A DNA stretch of 64,000 nucleotides from positions 23,067,919 to 23,131,918 of the forward strand of contig CM055279.1 in assembly GCA_029237695.1 (NCBI GenBank), written 5' to 3'. The DNA comes from Conchocele bisecta. Taxonomy: Eukaryota > Mollusca > Bivalvia > Lucinida > Thyasiridae. Each line of letters starts with the position of its first letter. Positions within the stretch are counted from its first letter, which is position 1. A program made the position numbers and the translations under genes. Under the pieces are notes generated by a model. That model searched no databases. It saw only the letters and a program-made list of their open reading frames with translations, and was not told the DNA's origin. This document shows, in pieces, positions 31,443 to 43,159 of this stretch.

Positions 31443-31906
31443 TCATCTGGGTGGTGCAAATTTTCGATGTAACCACTTGGTCAAGTTGCATTCGTCACAA
31501 CAAATCCGTTCCATATCAACATTATATACTTGGTTACATTTAGCACACAAGCTGATGTCTGTTACTTCTGGTACTGTGTGGGCATTTTTGGTGCTGAAAC
31601 ATGAACCTCTTTCCTGTGTTCCATCTTCTGTTTGATATTCATAGAATCCATTATATCTCTGGTGAATTGCTTGAGGAAGACAAGCACTGGTGTTTTTTTC
31701 AATATGACATGAAACAAGTCAGTTAGTACACAAACTTTCACCACAATATTATCCATGCACAATTGAACATTATCATTTATATTGTCATGGTTGAATCTGA
31801 TATATGTATTCAAGTTTAATATCACTGAAGAGAGAAGTGAAACATTGATACATGTATGCTGCTTAGCATCACTTTCTAAAGTGTCCAACTCATGATATTC
31901 AACCAC
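31443..31906 (-). pseudogene. PHD-finger protein remnant
   Basis: On the minus strand a 114-codon frame (31562-31906) ends just before a different frame encoding a zinc-binding pattern: CAKC, then ERICCDEC, then WLHRKFA, stopping at TGA 31443-31445. Spacing and the CCDxC...WxH core fit a PHD finger, but the last expected Cys is Phe here, and joining the two parts needs a frameshift near 31560. The upstream part has no recognised domain. It may be the tail of a transposon gene or a decayed host gene; PHD tails are common in invertebrate transposon proteins (family knowledge). Confidence 0.45.
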
Positions 31907-32205
31907 TATTTCTCTTACCTCCTCATCTACTTCTCATCAGTTGGCACGTCGCCGCTGTCTTGTTTATCATTTACTTTACATGTTTTCTGACCTGAAAATA
32001 TAATAATTAAAAGTGTAATATTATAACAGTAGATTTCTGAGTATTTGCCAAGGTCATGTTAATGGCAGCATGAGTATGTTCCAAATGCTTACATGTATCA
32101 AGTGTACAAATAATGAAGCAATCCATCATGTAATATTAAAGCTGGGGTCCCATATGCCAGGTTATAATATAGCGATACAGATATTTCTGTATATTGAATA
32201 TTCTG

Positions 32206-32475
32206 TAGATATGTTTGTTTGGTGTGTTGGGGTTTAACGGCCTATCAACAGCTTATGTCATTTAAGGCCGGATCAATGGGTTTAGTACTAAATCCCATAT
32301 ATTGCCTGTACAAGTACATGTACAAATGGGGGAAAATCCCTAAATCAGAACTGAATATTTACAATAAAAATTCTATATATTCAGCCCTGAAATCAAAATA
32401 ATCCTGATCTGATGCCAGGTCCTCGCCACACCAGAATCATTTGGCCCCCTCCCAAAAGCAGTAGGATCAGTATAA
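32206..32475 (+). repeat. Best copy of the 'GTGTTTAACGG' dispersed repeat
   Basis: TGTTTGGTGTGTTGGGGTTTAACGGCCTATCAACAGCTTATGTCATTTAAGGCCGG begins the copy and CCTCCCAAAAGCAGTAGGATCAG lies near its end. Related segments are at 1586, 29460, 36630 (reversed) and 59930. About 270 bp with no coding capacity. Confidence 0.55.
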
Positions 32476-32519
32476 TAATCTTACTAATTTTATAATGGGC
32501 AATAACCCAATTCAACTCC

Positions 32520-32930
32520 CAGGTAATTCTGTAGATATGACATTTTCCGGCAAAATAAACATTCATTCACCATTGCCCCACGTATTGATTGGCATTATTA
32601 TACATTTTATATCAGATGTAAATTTCCACACTGATATCAGGGGTGATAACTGTGTTTCCTTAAAATGCTAACAGACATTACAGTATTTAATATTTATTCT
32701 CTGTTTGTATTTACTTTATAATCTATTCAAGCGACACATTTAATTAGAATAAATAATTAAAAAATATCATGCCTCATTTGTATATGAAAATAGTCTGATA
32801 CTAACAGTAAAATAAATATTACTAAATGATTATATCTGTATAGAGGTTACTCGTATTTTTTAGAACTGATAGAATAGCGACACAATTATACACTTATTTA
32901 ATCCTATAAGAACATTTTGTGCATACCATG
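32520..32930. repeat. Internal and right part of the AGGTACATGCCCA element
   Basis: GGCAAAATAAACATTCATTCACCATT ... TTGATTGGCATTATTATACATTTTATATCAG ... GATATCAGGGGYGATAAC ... ACTAAATGATTATATCTGTATAG ... TAAGAACATTTTGTGC matches 37744-38165, 60804-61105, 61706-61910 and part of 50156-50872. The outer termini are missing. Confidence 0.6.
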
Positions 32931-33341
32931 TGAAGATCAAAAAGGCCATGGTCACGTTAATGGGGGCATAAGTGTGTTCAAAATGCTCACATGTATCAAG
33001 TAATATTAAAGTTATATATGATGATGAAGAAACTGGTACAACGTGTTTCTGCAACATGAGTGTGTTCAAAATGCTTAGATGTATCCAGCGTCCAATTATT
33101 GAAGCAATCCGTAAAGAACTAAATATGTCATGATAAAAAACTTGTACAAACGTTTTGACATTGCGACGACTATAGGGGCGACAAAAATTATGGGCTGTTG
33201 CATTTACAGTGGTATGTAAAACATTTTGCCGGCTTAAAGTGTTTAGTCCAAAGGAATCCTCACAAGCTTTAAAAGGTTTCACAAACTTTAAACAGACCAA
33301 ATGATTTACAATAAACTTAACAGCCCATCGTTGTATTACTT

Positions 33342-33845
33342 ACGACAATTTAAAGTTGGGATCTCATATGTTCGGCTTTCATCGGTATAAGTACATATGA
33401 ATAACAAGGCTTATAACTTTGGTCGGACACGGCCTCGTATCATAACAAAATAAAATGTTTAAAATTGTAATTGCCTATGCATTCTATGTATTTCTGCAGG
33501 ATAATGATAATTCTTAAATGAACATATGAACTTTCCACTACAATATTGACATTAGAGCCCTAAACACATTATTTCAGTTGTTATGATACGAGGTAGTGTC
33601 AGACTTAGGATAATCGGCTGTAATTTGATATTCTTTGCATAATTATGTTCTAACTATGCTATTTCAGCAAGATAACAAGACTTCTCAAATGAGAATGTGT
33701 ATTTTCCGCCAAAATATTTACATTATCGTTAATAAAATTGCGAAATTTGTTTTGATACGAGGTCGTGTCCGACCAAAGTTATGAGCCTTGTTTTTCATAC
33801 ATGTATGTAGTTATACCGATGAAAGCTGAAATACGCCAAATGCCT
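33342..33845. repeat. Inverted-repeat element, about 500 bp
   Basis: TTTCATCGGTATAA...AACAAGGCTTATAACTTTGGTCGGACACGGCCTCGTATCA is mirrored at the other end by TGATACGAGGTCGTGTCCGACCAAAGTTATGAGCCTTGTT ... TTATACCGATGAAA. Arms of about 100 bp enclose a partly repeated interior. Non-coding; MITE-like. Confidence 0.7.
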
Positions 33846-34106
33846 GTGCCATATGTTAGGCACTCCATTTTCTTTATAGGAATTAAATAAGTGTATAATA
33901 GTGTAACTATTCCACCAGTTTGAAAATGACGAGTGCCGTCTATACAGACATAATCATTTGGTAATCTTTACTAACAGTGGCGCGTGTTTATTTTGCTATG
34001 CCAATGAGGCAGGACATTTCAAAAAGTTGATTTGCACAACTATTAGCCATATGTTATGCATGATTCGCTTTGTTTTATAAAGTATCATGTGTGACATGCA
34101 TACAAA

Positions 34107-34277
34107 AATGTTTATTTAACTAGATGAGATTATTATCTAGAAATAATGCCCTTGTGATTGAGTTCTACCGTTAAACAAACTGGGTTAGATACGCTCTCTC
34201 GTTTGTTTTGCGTAAGGATAAAATCATTGGTGCATTATTTCACGATAATCAACTCACCTGGTTAAATTAACGGTATG
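34107..34277. mobile_element. Hairpin MITE, AACCAGGTGAG ends (copy 2)
   Basis: It aligns over its full length with 30868-31036 (TGTTTATTTAACTAGATGAG ... AATAATGCCC ... GCATTATTTCACGATAATCA ... CACCTGGTTAAAT). Confidence 0.65.
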
Positions 34278-34744
34278 TCATTCATGATTGCAATATTTAT
34301 GGGAATGATTGTGGTGTCACTGGTGTGGGTCATAAACATTCTGAGAGGGCAAGATGATTGGCAATGACAATTGTAAGGAATGTGGGTGAGATCTGCCAGA
34401 ACAAAATGTGGCCAAATGACGGTGGGTTATTCAGAAAAATAAAGTGGGGTGGATGTGATGTAACTGCACATATTCCGCTTTATATGCAACAGGTTGCTCT
34501 ATATCTTATGTAGTGCAATGTAATTAGAATCTCGGCTCTACGGATGTGTTTTACTATTTCATCTGTCTTTTATATTTTCTGTATCCGTGAGCTGAGATTT
34601 TCTAAGCTATTAATAGAGGTATGTACTCAGAACAAGATGTGATGTACCCGCTACTAATCCACAATGAAGGTTACATCACAATATAGAGATATATAGCCGT
34701 GCCAGACTGCGAAAGAAGAAAAGATGTTTTCTTTGTGTGTGCGT

Positions 34745-35330
34745 CACACTGTGGCTGAAGGGGTCTATGTCGCACAGGGTACTACACATATGTACCCTAG
34801 CATGTAGGGTACTACATTTATGTACCCTGACGGGATGGGGTACTACATTTACGTACCCTGTTGCGTCGACTATAACAATGTTTTTAGAACCAGTCGACTA
34901 TGCGCGCACCTGTCGCGGATAACGATTACGACATTGACTTTTGGTTTAGGCTACCTTGGTATGGTAGGTAATAACGTGCACATTCGCAGCTTCAAAAGAC
35001 GTTTATGGCTGTCATATTTTTCAAAATGATATATTTTAGCTATTCTATGCTTATGAATCAATCATCCTATAGCAATGCGCATGCGCAGGAACTTGCCGAT
35101 TTACGGCAGTTAGCAGACTGACAGTTTGCGCCATTTTCATATAGCAATGCGCATGCGCAGGAACTTGCAGATTCACAGCAGTTAGCAGACTGGTTCCCGA
35201 CTTGCCGACTTGGCTTCCAACTGCAAATCATGGGGTACATTCGTGGAATAAAATTAAATTAGGGTACACATCTGTAGTACCCTACATGCTAGGGTACCTG
35301 TGCGACATAGACCCCTTCAGCCACACTGTG
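34745..35330. mobile_element. Inverted-repeat element with two NRF1-type sites
   Basis: The ends CACACTGTGGCTGAAGGGGTCTATGTCGCACAGG and their inverse bound 586 bp. TACCCTAGCATGTAGGGTACTAC is inverted just inside. The interior has a 72-bp tandem duplication, each half starting ATAGCAATGCGCATGCGCAGGAACTTGC. The perfect palindrome TGCGCATGCGCA lies at 35076-35087 and 35148-35159. No coding frame. Confidence 0.75.
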
Positions 35331-36179
35331 TGTGTGTGGGGGGTGTGGGGGGTGGAATGTGTGTGTGATCAGTAAATTAAATAAAGGGGGCGTTTCCTTA
35401 TGTAAATGTTGCTTTTAGGGATGTGGGGCTGGGAGATGGGCGGTAGATATATTCAGATAACTGCACCAATGATATAATACTCTTGCCATGCTTACCGAAT
35501 CGTAAACACAACCAGTCAACACAGCCTCAGTCACAGCAGTCGATGCCTGTAGTGCAGGTCAGTGCGGCCTTCTTCTTCCCTTCTTTTCCCGCTCATGAAA
35601 GATGTGTGTAACAGAAAATTGTTTTCCGCTGACCGCCGACATAAATGTTATGACCAGTCGCGGCAGCAAACGCTTCCAATTATCGTAAATTCATTACATT
35701 TTAACTTGTGATGTTCCCGCGATCTAGCAACATATACGGCTCACTTGATTTACAATTTCAAACTGCCGGTTTACTCCGTGGGTCGGGCGCGAGTGTTACC
35801 GATACATATTAATTTTAAAAATGAAAAATTGTATTTATTTTTTATTTGGTGTCAGCCAAATACATTTTTATATTACATCTTTGTTACAATTTATTTCTAG
35901 AACGGACTCCAATACGCGATCCCCTACGAACAACACAACACTTGCTTACTTGATTTGAGGACATTCCATCTCAAATCGTGGATGTCAGTAAAACAAGTGT
36001 ACCATACGCTGCGATTCGGTCGCTCATCAACAGCAGCCAACCAGAACAAGACTTACAATTCACTGCGGATTGGTCTCCATGCCAGCAGTAAACATATTCT
36101 ATTTTTGTAAATCGTGGTAAATCAGGGACCGTCGATAACGACGACTTTTTTTTAGGCCTGATGGGTTGACAAAACTTAC

Positions 36180-36201
36180 CTGTATCGCAAGCACAGGGCA
36201 T
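36180..36201 (-). CDS. Weak candidate first exon with splice donor
   Basis: On the minus strand, ATG at 36201 encodes MPCACDT and then meets a consensus donor (CAG/GTAAGT, intron side 36174-36179). The Cys-rich start with intron after a T-G codon is reminiscent of molluscan metallothionein first exons, but no Cys-rich second exon was found downstream. Chance is quite possible. Confidence 0.15.
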
Positions 36202-36629
36202 TTTTTAACACGGTAAACGGCTCTGTGACGCTGATTAATATATTTTTAACAATAATCAACGTAAATTGTTACAGTCAGGTGACGATTTCTATAATTTCAA
36301 GGGATTTGAATAGCCTGTTGATTTACCTTGTGCACCTTGTATCTATACAAGTAACAACAGACTATCAGATTAGTTGTTCCCATCACCTGTGGTGTTGAGT
36401 AAGCATTATTGATAAAACGTAACAGAAGTTTACCTCTGAGTCAGTATTCAGTGTGTGAGTGCTGGAGTGGCAGGTTGTAGTATGTGGTGGATAATTCAAC
36501 GATCGTGGTTCATTCTTACCGGAATTCCGACTGGAGACCTGGTTTGGCACTCATATACGTCTTTGGCATTTTGTATGTGACAGTTGAATCTGGTTCTACC
36601 CCATATGTGAGTATTATGATTATTCTTAA

Positions 36630-36870
36630 TCCTATTTTAGCGGAAGGGGTCAAGTAACTTTGGTGTCGTATGGACCTGGCACCAGGTCAGGTTATTCTAA
36701 TTTCGGGGCTGAATATAATTTTTCTCAATGTAAATATTCCGTTCTGATTTTGGGATTCCCCCCCCCCCCCACCAATGCAGCAGGTTAAAATGGGATCGAA
36801 CCCGTTTGCCTGGCAGTAGCTGTTGGAAGCCGTTAAACACCAAGAAACAAAAAAAACTCAGTATTCAGTG
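36630..36870 (-). repeat. Reversed copy of the 'GTGTTTAACGG' repeat
   Basis: It reads backwards from CTTGGTGTTTAACGGCTTCCAACAGCT (minus strand) through a C tract to GACCTGGTGCC-like and AATAGGATTAAGAAT words, mirroring 32206-32475. Confidence 0.5.
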
Positions 36871-37743
36871 ACGTGGATGTGCTATCTGGTCAAACGTTCA
36901 GTCATTGAACTTTGTGACCTGTCAATTTATGTTGTCTGTGGTTCTGCTGGCAAAATGCCATTGTATCAAAGTATGTATCCAGCATCTTGAAGTCTATAAT
37001 CATGCCATGGCAGTCTTCGCGAAAATGCCAACATTTTATAGGAAATTCGGTCTGGTAAACTTGAAATATTTACCAGACCGGGCAAAAATTTACCAGACCG
37101 AAAAAGTTTTATAAAAAATAAAATTGATTTTGTGTGATATTTAAGAGCTTTTTAGTTTAAGTATATCAGTCATATAAGAAAAGCTAGCTAGCACCAGAAG
37201 TGCATACCAAAGGAAGCTGATTTCATTGAACGTTAGAATAAAAAAAGTAAAACAAATAAATAATTTATAGCCGAACATTTGGTCCGGCGACTTCCGGTTT
37301 ACCGTCGGACCGGCGGCAATTTTAACGGACATGTCCAATTGACCGACGACTATCGCGGAGACTGCCATGGTCTGTTCACTTTGAATGATATCTTCATCTA
37401 CATAGCTTGGCCCTAAAGTATACTCTTTGGTGTTGATGGGCCATTAAGCACCATTTCATCCACTTTGAATGAACTGTGTATGACATGATTGGACTGTGTG
37501 TTCTCTTAGGTTAGCAGTGCAAGCTGATCTGGGGCTACACTAGTCTGAAAACCCTTTGAACACTACAGACCTCTGTCATAATAGTTGTAAACAGTGCAGA
37601 TCCAGATGAGCCGGCTCGTAACGAGCCGTCTCATCATGATCTACACCATTTGTGGATATCTTCTTATTTTTAAAAACAATACCCCTTTTTGATAAACGGA
37701 ATTGTCTGAAAAATATCATGGTAGTGTCCATTCCAGTTACTTA
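36871..37743. other. Non-coding DNA
   Basis: A short palindromic word pair around GGTCTGGTAAA / TTTACCAGACCG (37050-37100) and a worn repeat with GATGAGCCGGCTCGTAACGAGCC (near 37605) are visible. No gene. Confidence 0.4.
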
Positions 37744-38165
37744 GGGGTACATGCCCACTCAGTAGGCACAAAATTTTCTTACCCAACATATTGATTGGTA
37801 TTATTATACATTTTATATCAGACGTAAACTTCCACACTGATATCAGGGGCAATAACCGTGTTTCTTTAAAATGGTAAGAGGCATCACTTTTTTTTCTCTG
37901 TATTTATTTTTTGATGTGCAATGATCATACATTATAATCTGTCAAAAATATTATTTTTTCAGGTGACACATTTAATTAGTATAAATAATTAAAAAATATC
38001 ATCCTCATTTGCATATGAAAATAGCCTGATACTACCGCAAATCACTATCAGTAAACTAAATATTACTAAATGATTATATCTGTATAGCGGGCACTCGTAA
38101 TTTTTAGTACTGGTGGAATAGTGAAACAATTATACACTTACTTAATTCCTAATATGAAATAGGCA
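37744..38165. repeat. Copy of the AGGTACATGCCCA element
   Basis: It begins GGGTACATGCCCACTCAGTAGGCACAAAATTTTCTT and follows the same internal order as 32520-32930. Its right terminus (CCTACTGAGTAGGCATGTACCTTTAA) may be the one at 41346-41372, which would mean the element was split by later insertions. Confidence 0.55.
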
Positions 38166-38426
38166 CTACCAATGACGGGCGACGTTAGTATATGAAACTA
38201 AATGTACCAATTGATAGCTTTACCATGATGTTAGTATGCTATGAGCATGATAAACGGCACCGTAGTATATTGTAGTATTGCAGAACTACTTCCCGTAACT
38301 ACCACGGTGTTACAACTTCTCTATTATAATTAAATGGTGTCATTGTCGCACTTCTCTCATTTGAACCAGTGATACAATTTAGATATTTCCGTTTCATATA
38401 TAGTACATTAATAGCCTAGGCATAGT

Positions 38427-38672
38427 GGAGCGCGTGGTCGAGCGGTCTGAGGCGTCGGTCTGCTGATCTTACGATCGTGGGTTCGAGCCTCGCGTGCGTT
38501 GTGTCCTTGAGCAAGCAACTTTATTCACACTGCTTCAGCCCACCCAGATGTAAATGGGTACCGGCTAAATGCCGGGAACATCGATTGTATTTTATTGTAT
38601 TTTATTGTATTTGTATTTTATTGTATTTTATTGTATTTTATTGTATTTTATTGTATGTTATTGTATGTACAT
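38427..38672 (+). mobile_element. tRNA-derived SINE (copy 1)
   Basis: The tRNA-like head has a box A (TGGTCGAGCGG) and box B (GGTTCGAGCC). It is followed by a body (TGTGTCCTTGAGCAAGCAAC...CCCACCCAGATGTAAATGGGTACC) shared with 61184-61463 and a (TTTTATTGTA)n tail to about 38667. The conserved body resembles the deeply conserved central domains of metazoan SINEs; I cannot name the family with certainty. Confidence 0.8.
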
Positions 38673-39595
38673 GTACTTATGAATACAAATATGATCCACT
38701 AGTGATAAGCCTCAGTATACTGGCAAAAGCAAAGCATAATAGAAACTGTATTAGTACATTTACGATCATTTTAAGAAAGAATAACAAGGCTAAGAATCTT
38801 CAGTGATATTATTCCCAATTTTCGCAATCTCGGTCGTCATTGAGCACGACTGTCACTTCGAGAGTTATACACATTTTGCCTATTTTTGGTATGAATTGTG
38901 TTAAGTTTTACATTTACTTTCTTTGATTAACCCAATGCTGTGTCAGATGTATTTGTATCCTGGACTACAGCAACAAGTGCACTAGACGTACACTTGCAAT
39001 GCATACTTTGTTCTGGTAGTCGTTTTCCCCAATTATCCCGGATCGCTTGACTATGTCTTGTATTTTTAAACTCACATCAACGAATTTAAGTGCAGCGTGG
39101 CAGCTATAGAAATTCTCCAGGTGTGTCCTTCCAGTGATGCTATTATTTTCTCGATCCCTGGTGGTCTTTGAGCACATTTTGACCATTTTTCGTATTAGTT
39201 TTGTCCTTTTTACATACAGCTTCACTTAAGCTGTTGGTAAGAGGTACTTGTGTCATGAACTGTGAATACAACACAGGCCGTGACACAACCGAGCAGGCAC
39301 AATAAAACAGCAGTTACAATGAATACTTGTTTCTGTTAGTCATGTCCACAGAGTAGCATGGATCGCTTGACTTTGTCTTGCAAACAAAATCACAACATGT
39401 GCGCTTTCTATCCAATGCTATTGAGAGAGATATAGTGTGCTTCTATCTAACGATGTTGAAAGATAGAGAAAGAAATATTATGGTTTCTATCTAATGATGT
39501 TGAGAGAAGGTGGGAGGGGGTGCGTGGGAGAGATATATTGTGGTTTCTAGGTAATGATAGAGAAAGAGACACACAGAGAGATATAGACAGACAGA
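38673..39595. other. Non-coding DNA
   Basis: No gene. Two related segments (GTAGTCGTTTTCCCCAATTATCCCGGATCGCTTGACTATGTCTTG near 39015 and GTTAGTCATGTCCACAGAGTAGCATGGATCGCTTGACTTTGTCTTG near 39335) show an old duplication. Confidence 0.4.
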
Positions 39596-39742
39596 GAGCG
39601 AGATAGAGAGAGACATACATACATACAGACAGACAGACAGACATACAGACATAAAGATAGAGAGAGAGAATAACAGAAAGATAGAGAGAGTGACAGATAG
39701 GGAGAGAGACAGGCAGAGAGAGTCACACAGACAGAGAGAGTC

Positions 39743-39841
<99 letters not shown>

Positions 39842-40064
39842 GGACAGACAGAACAGACAGACAGGGAACAGACAGACAGCAGACGACAGTACAGGACAGA
39901 CAGACGACAGGACAGGGTCAGACAGACAGACAGACAGGGACAGACAGGGACAGGACAGACTGACGGACGACGAAGACAGGACAGACAGACAGACAGATGA
40001 CAGACGACAGACAGCAGACGCCCAGAAGCCAGGACAGACAGCCAGCCAGCCCGAGACAGACAGC

Positions 40065-40112
<48 letters not shown>

Positions 40113-40760
40113 ATGACCAGACAGACAGCAGAGCAGACAGGACAGACAGACAGACAGAAGACGGGACCGAAGACAGACAGTACAGACAGGACAGACAGAC
40201 AGACAGACGGACTGCAAAGACAGACAGACAAGACAGAAAGGACAGAACAGACAGACAGACAGAAGGGACAGACAGACAGACAGAGGGGGACAGACAGACA
40301 GAAAGACCTGGACCTTACAGACAGAGCAGACAGACTAGACAGACAGCCAGACAGACAGCCAGCAGACAGACAGGACCGACAGACAGACAGACAGGTCAGA
40401 CAGACAGCAGACGACAGCCAGCAGACAGACAGACAGAGACAGACAGACTGACAGACAGACAGACAGTACAGACAGGGACAGACAGTACATACAACAGACA
40501 GACAGAAAGACAGACAGACAGACAGACAACAGACAGACAGACAGAACAGACAGGACAACAGACCGGGACAGACATACAGACAGACAGAAAGGACAGACAG
40601 ACAGACAGGACAGACAGACAGACATACAGACAGACAGACAGGGACAGACAGACATACAGCAACAGCAACAGACAGACAAGGACATACATACAGAGAGAGA
40701 GAGACAGAAGGAGAAGAGACAATAGACAGAGACACAGACAGAGACAAGAAGAGAGAAGAG

Positions 40761-40795
<35 letters not shown>

Positions 40796-40890
40796 GAGAG
40801 AAAGAGAGAGAGATGAATGTGGGAGAGAGTGAAAGAGATAGAGAGACAGACAGACAGACAGAGACAGACAGAGACATGGGTGTGAGAGAG
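39596..40890. repeat. Giant CAGA/GAGA microsatellite with poly(C)
   Basis: About 1.3 kb of (CAGA)n, (GACA)n and (GA)n, purest at 39742-39841 and increasingly interrupted to the right, with a 46-base C run at 40067-40112. The long frames across it (Cys/Leu/Ser- or Asp/Arg/Gln/Thr-rich) are consequences of the repeat, not genes. Confidence 0.95.
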
Positions 40891-41345
40891 AGAAAGGTGT
40901 TAAAATAAATACGGAATAATGAAACTCCATTTCGTTGCAATTTTTTTTTATTTTTTTTCCAATAAAATATTCCAATGCGCACTTAAGGCATTTCTACTCT
41001 CTCGGGGGACTCTTCAGCGTTGTGATAAAAGTCTTCCAAACGACAACACAATTTTCAAATGCAGTAACTTCGTAAGCTATATTATGTATACTTTCCGATG
41101 CTATCTACATTTTGTTTTAGAAGCAGTTGGCCCTTCGGGCCAAATTATTCGTCGCCCGTATTAGTAATACCACGTGTCGTAAAAACACCGTCTGCTTGGT
41201 TTATCGGTTTACGGTAAAACAAATTTTACACTTTCAATCATATGTTCAACCTAGTTTCACTGAATGGTAAGTTTTCATATACGCGTAACATAAAGCGGGC
41301 GACAGCGGGCGACAAAGAGTCGCCCGTATAAATAACATTTTGTGC

Positions 41346-41372
41346 CTACTGAGTAGGCATGTACCTTTAAAC
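41346..41372. repeat. Right end of an AGGTACATGCCCA element
   Basis: GTGCCTACTGAGTAGGCATGTACCTTTAA is the inverse of the family's left end, with TTAA at the edge. The DNA from 40891 to here has no gene; GCGGGCGACA words near 41130-41330 are repeated. Confidence 0.55.
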
Positions 41373-42112
41373 ATCATAAAATACCCATGAAATGATACTC
41401 TTCTAGTTGGTGGGCCTGAACCTCCCTAGGCTAGAAATGCCACCCGTGTCAACACTGTGAAGCTAAATGGACCGGCTTGTAACAAGCCTTATCATTAGAA
41501 TCTGCAACATTTGTCAGCTAGAATTGTGCAATTCTAAAACGTCTTATCTTATCAATGGAATAATCCAAAGCAATTTATGGAAAGGACAATGTTAGATATT
41601 TCGGAGTAAATAGTTAAGCACCATTCCATTCTATTCTCGGTCAATGGCCATTTCAACGCCGCCACTGTACGAGGGGTGATCAAATAAAGCCTGAACTTTT
41701 GCTATACTACATTGAACATTTGATGTGACACAGAAAGTAAAATTATGTACACTATCCTAACAATTAATAAATATTCAACGATGGTTAGAGATTTCATGAA
41801 CCTTACGCAAGTACTGGTAGTTATCGTACACTGACATGCTGAAAACATACATCTCAATTTTTGTCGGCGCAACCCTGAACTGTTCCTGAGGTCGGTGTGT
41901 CAAGTTGTCGTGATTGACGTTGATAAATGTTTAGGCTACCTTCATCATTATACCTTAGTACGTTTTGACTGATCACTAGCCGCAGACGACGTTCAGTGGA
42001 ATCTTCTGGTCTCATACTATACTTTCTATTATACTATTGCAGAACAAAACATTTTAATATTTGGCTTGCACCGGTGCCTCGATACTATGGATACAGAAAT
42101 GCACATACATGA
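41373..42112. other. Non-coding DNA
   Basis: Worn dispersed repeat words (ACCGGCTTGTAACAAGCC) near 41470; otherwise nothing recognised. The phrase GAGGGGTGATCAAATAAAGCCTGAACTTTTGC near 41670 resembles the edge of a mariner-type element, but no transposase frame was found. Confidence 0.35.
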
Positions 42113-42490
42113 TCAAGGTGTATGATCACGTGGTACTAATAACAACAACAAGTACTGAAACTTCCAGAATCCATCCGATTTAAAATATGTATTCTTTTAT
42201 ATTGTCCTTATTACGTAACGGATTTTGATGAAATATGGCGCATCAAACGCGTCTTGTTAAGCTGCATTTGGTGTTCTATGTATTGTCGCCCAAACTTCTG
42301 TCATCGATTCTTTACAAAAACGACATAAGTCTGTGTCAAACTCCCTGGACCACCAAATGCATTTCATGAAGACGCGTTTGCTGCGCCATATTTCATCAGA
42401 ATCCGTTGCATATTAAGGAAAATATCAAATAATACTTACATTGGAGTGGGCGACGTTGTTATTGTTGTACACACGTGATCATGCACCTTG
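42113..42490. mobile_element. Palindromic MITE, TCAAGGTG ends (copy 2)
   Basis: TCAAGGTGTATGATCACGTGG and CACGTGATCATGCACCTTGG form the ends. The AAATATGGCGCATCAAACGCG interior arm and its inverse match the copy at 16682-17080. Confidence 0.72.
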
Positions 42491-42652
42491 GATATGGGGT
42501 CAGGGAGCATTCTCCCCCCCCCCCCACCACCACCCCACCACCATCGCGGAGATTTGTTTACTTCTTAGTACATGTATAAAACAAATTGGCAAAATGACAG
42601 ACGAGGCGACCACCTGCCTCATCCTGGTTACGGACCTGAAATATGAATATAG

Positions 42653-42915
42653 AGAATAGTAGGTTAGTGCCGTGAATGGGAAAAAATATCTGGCAAGGCT
42701 CAGGAAACGGGATGGGCGAGGCTCTGCCGAGCACATCCCTTTTCCGTGCCGCGCCAGATATTGTTTTCCCATTCACGGCACTAACCTACTATTCTATTTA
42801 TCCCGTCAACACCTACAAATGGCTGTAAAATGCAAAAATAGTATTGACTGGATATCAAAAATGTTTCACGGCACCGTGTTTCACGGCACATACGCACTGT
42901 GTTGACGGGATAAAT
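42653..42915. mobile_element. Composite of two adjacent hairpin elements (copy 2)
   Basis: A full-length first hairpin (42653-42795; AGAATAGTAGGTTAGTGCCGTGAATGGGAAAA and a near-perfect inverse) abuts the second inverted repeat (42796-42915; ATTTATCCCGTCAACAC and its inverse), as at 17720-18015. This copy has the better-preserved arms. Confidence 0.75.
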
Positions 42916-43159
42916 TTCAGCTTATGCACAATTACTAGATGTACATTGGTGTAAAATGTTGGGACTCTGTGCATTGCAATAAACAAACTTTCACAAAAGT
43001 CCACATATTTGTTATCACCCCTCGTATATGATGCATCATGCTAATAAGCGAAATTGGGTATACAGGCTGTATTTAGTGGCTGCACAGTTGGCAGGAATAC
43101 GAAAAATGCACACAAATACAAATAACAATCAGAAGCCGTGCTGAAATATCTAATTTTTA

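Noticed and set aside
39491..40975. 494-codon minus-strand frame and 253-codon plus-strand frame
   Set aside because: Both translate the CAGA/TCTG microsatellite and the poly(C) run; the residues are purely repetitive.
41670..41740. Possible mariner-type terminus (GAGGGGTGATCAAATAAAGCCTGAACTTTTG)
   Set aside because: No matching inverted end and no transposase frame were found nearby.
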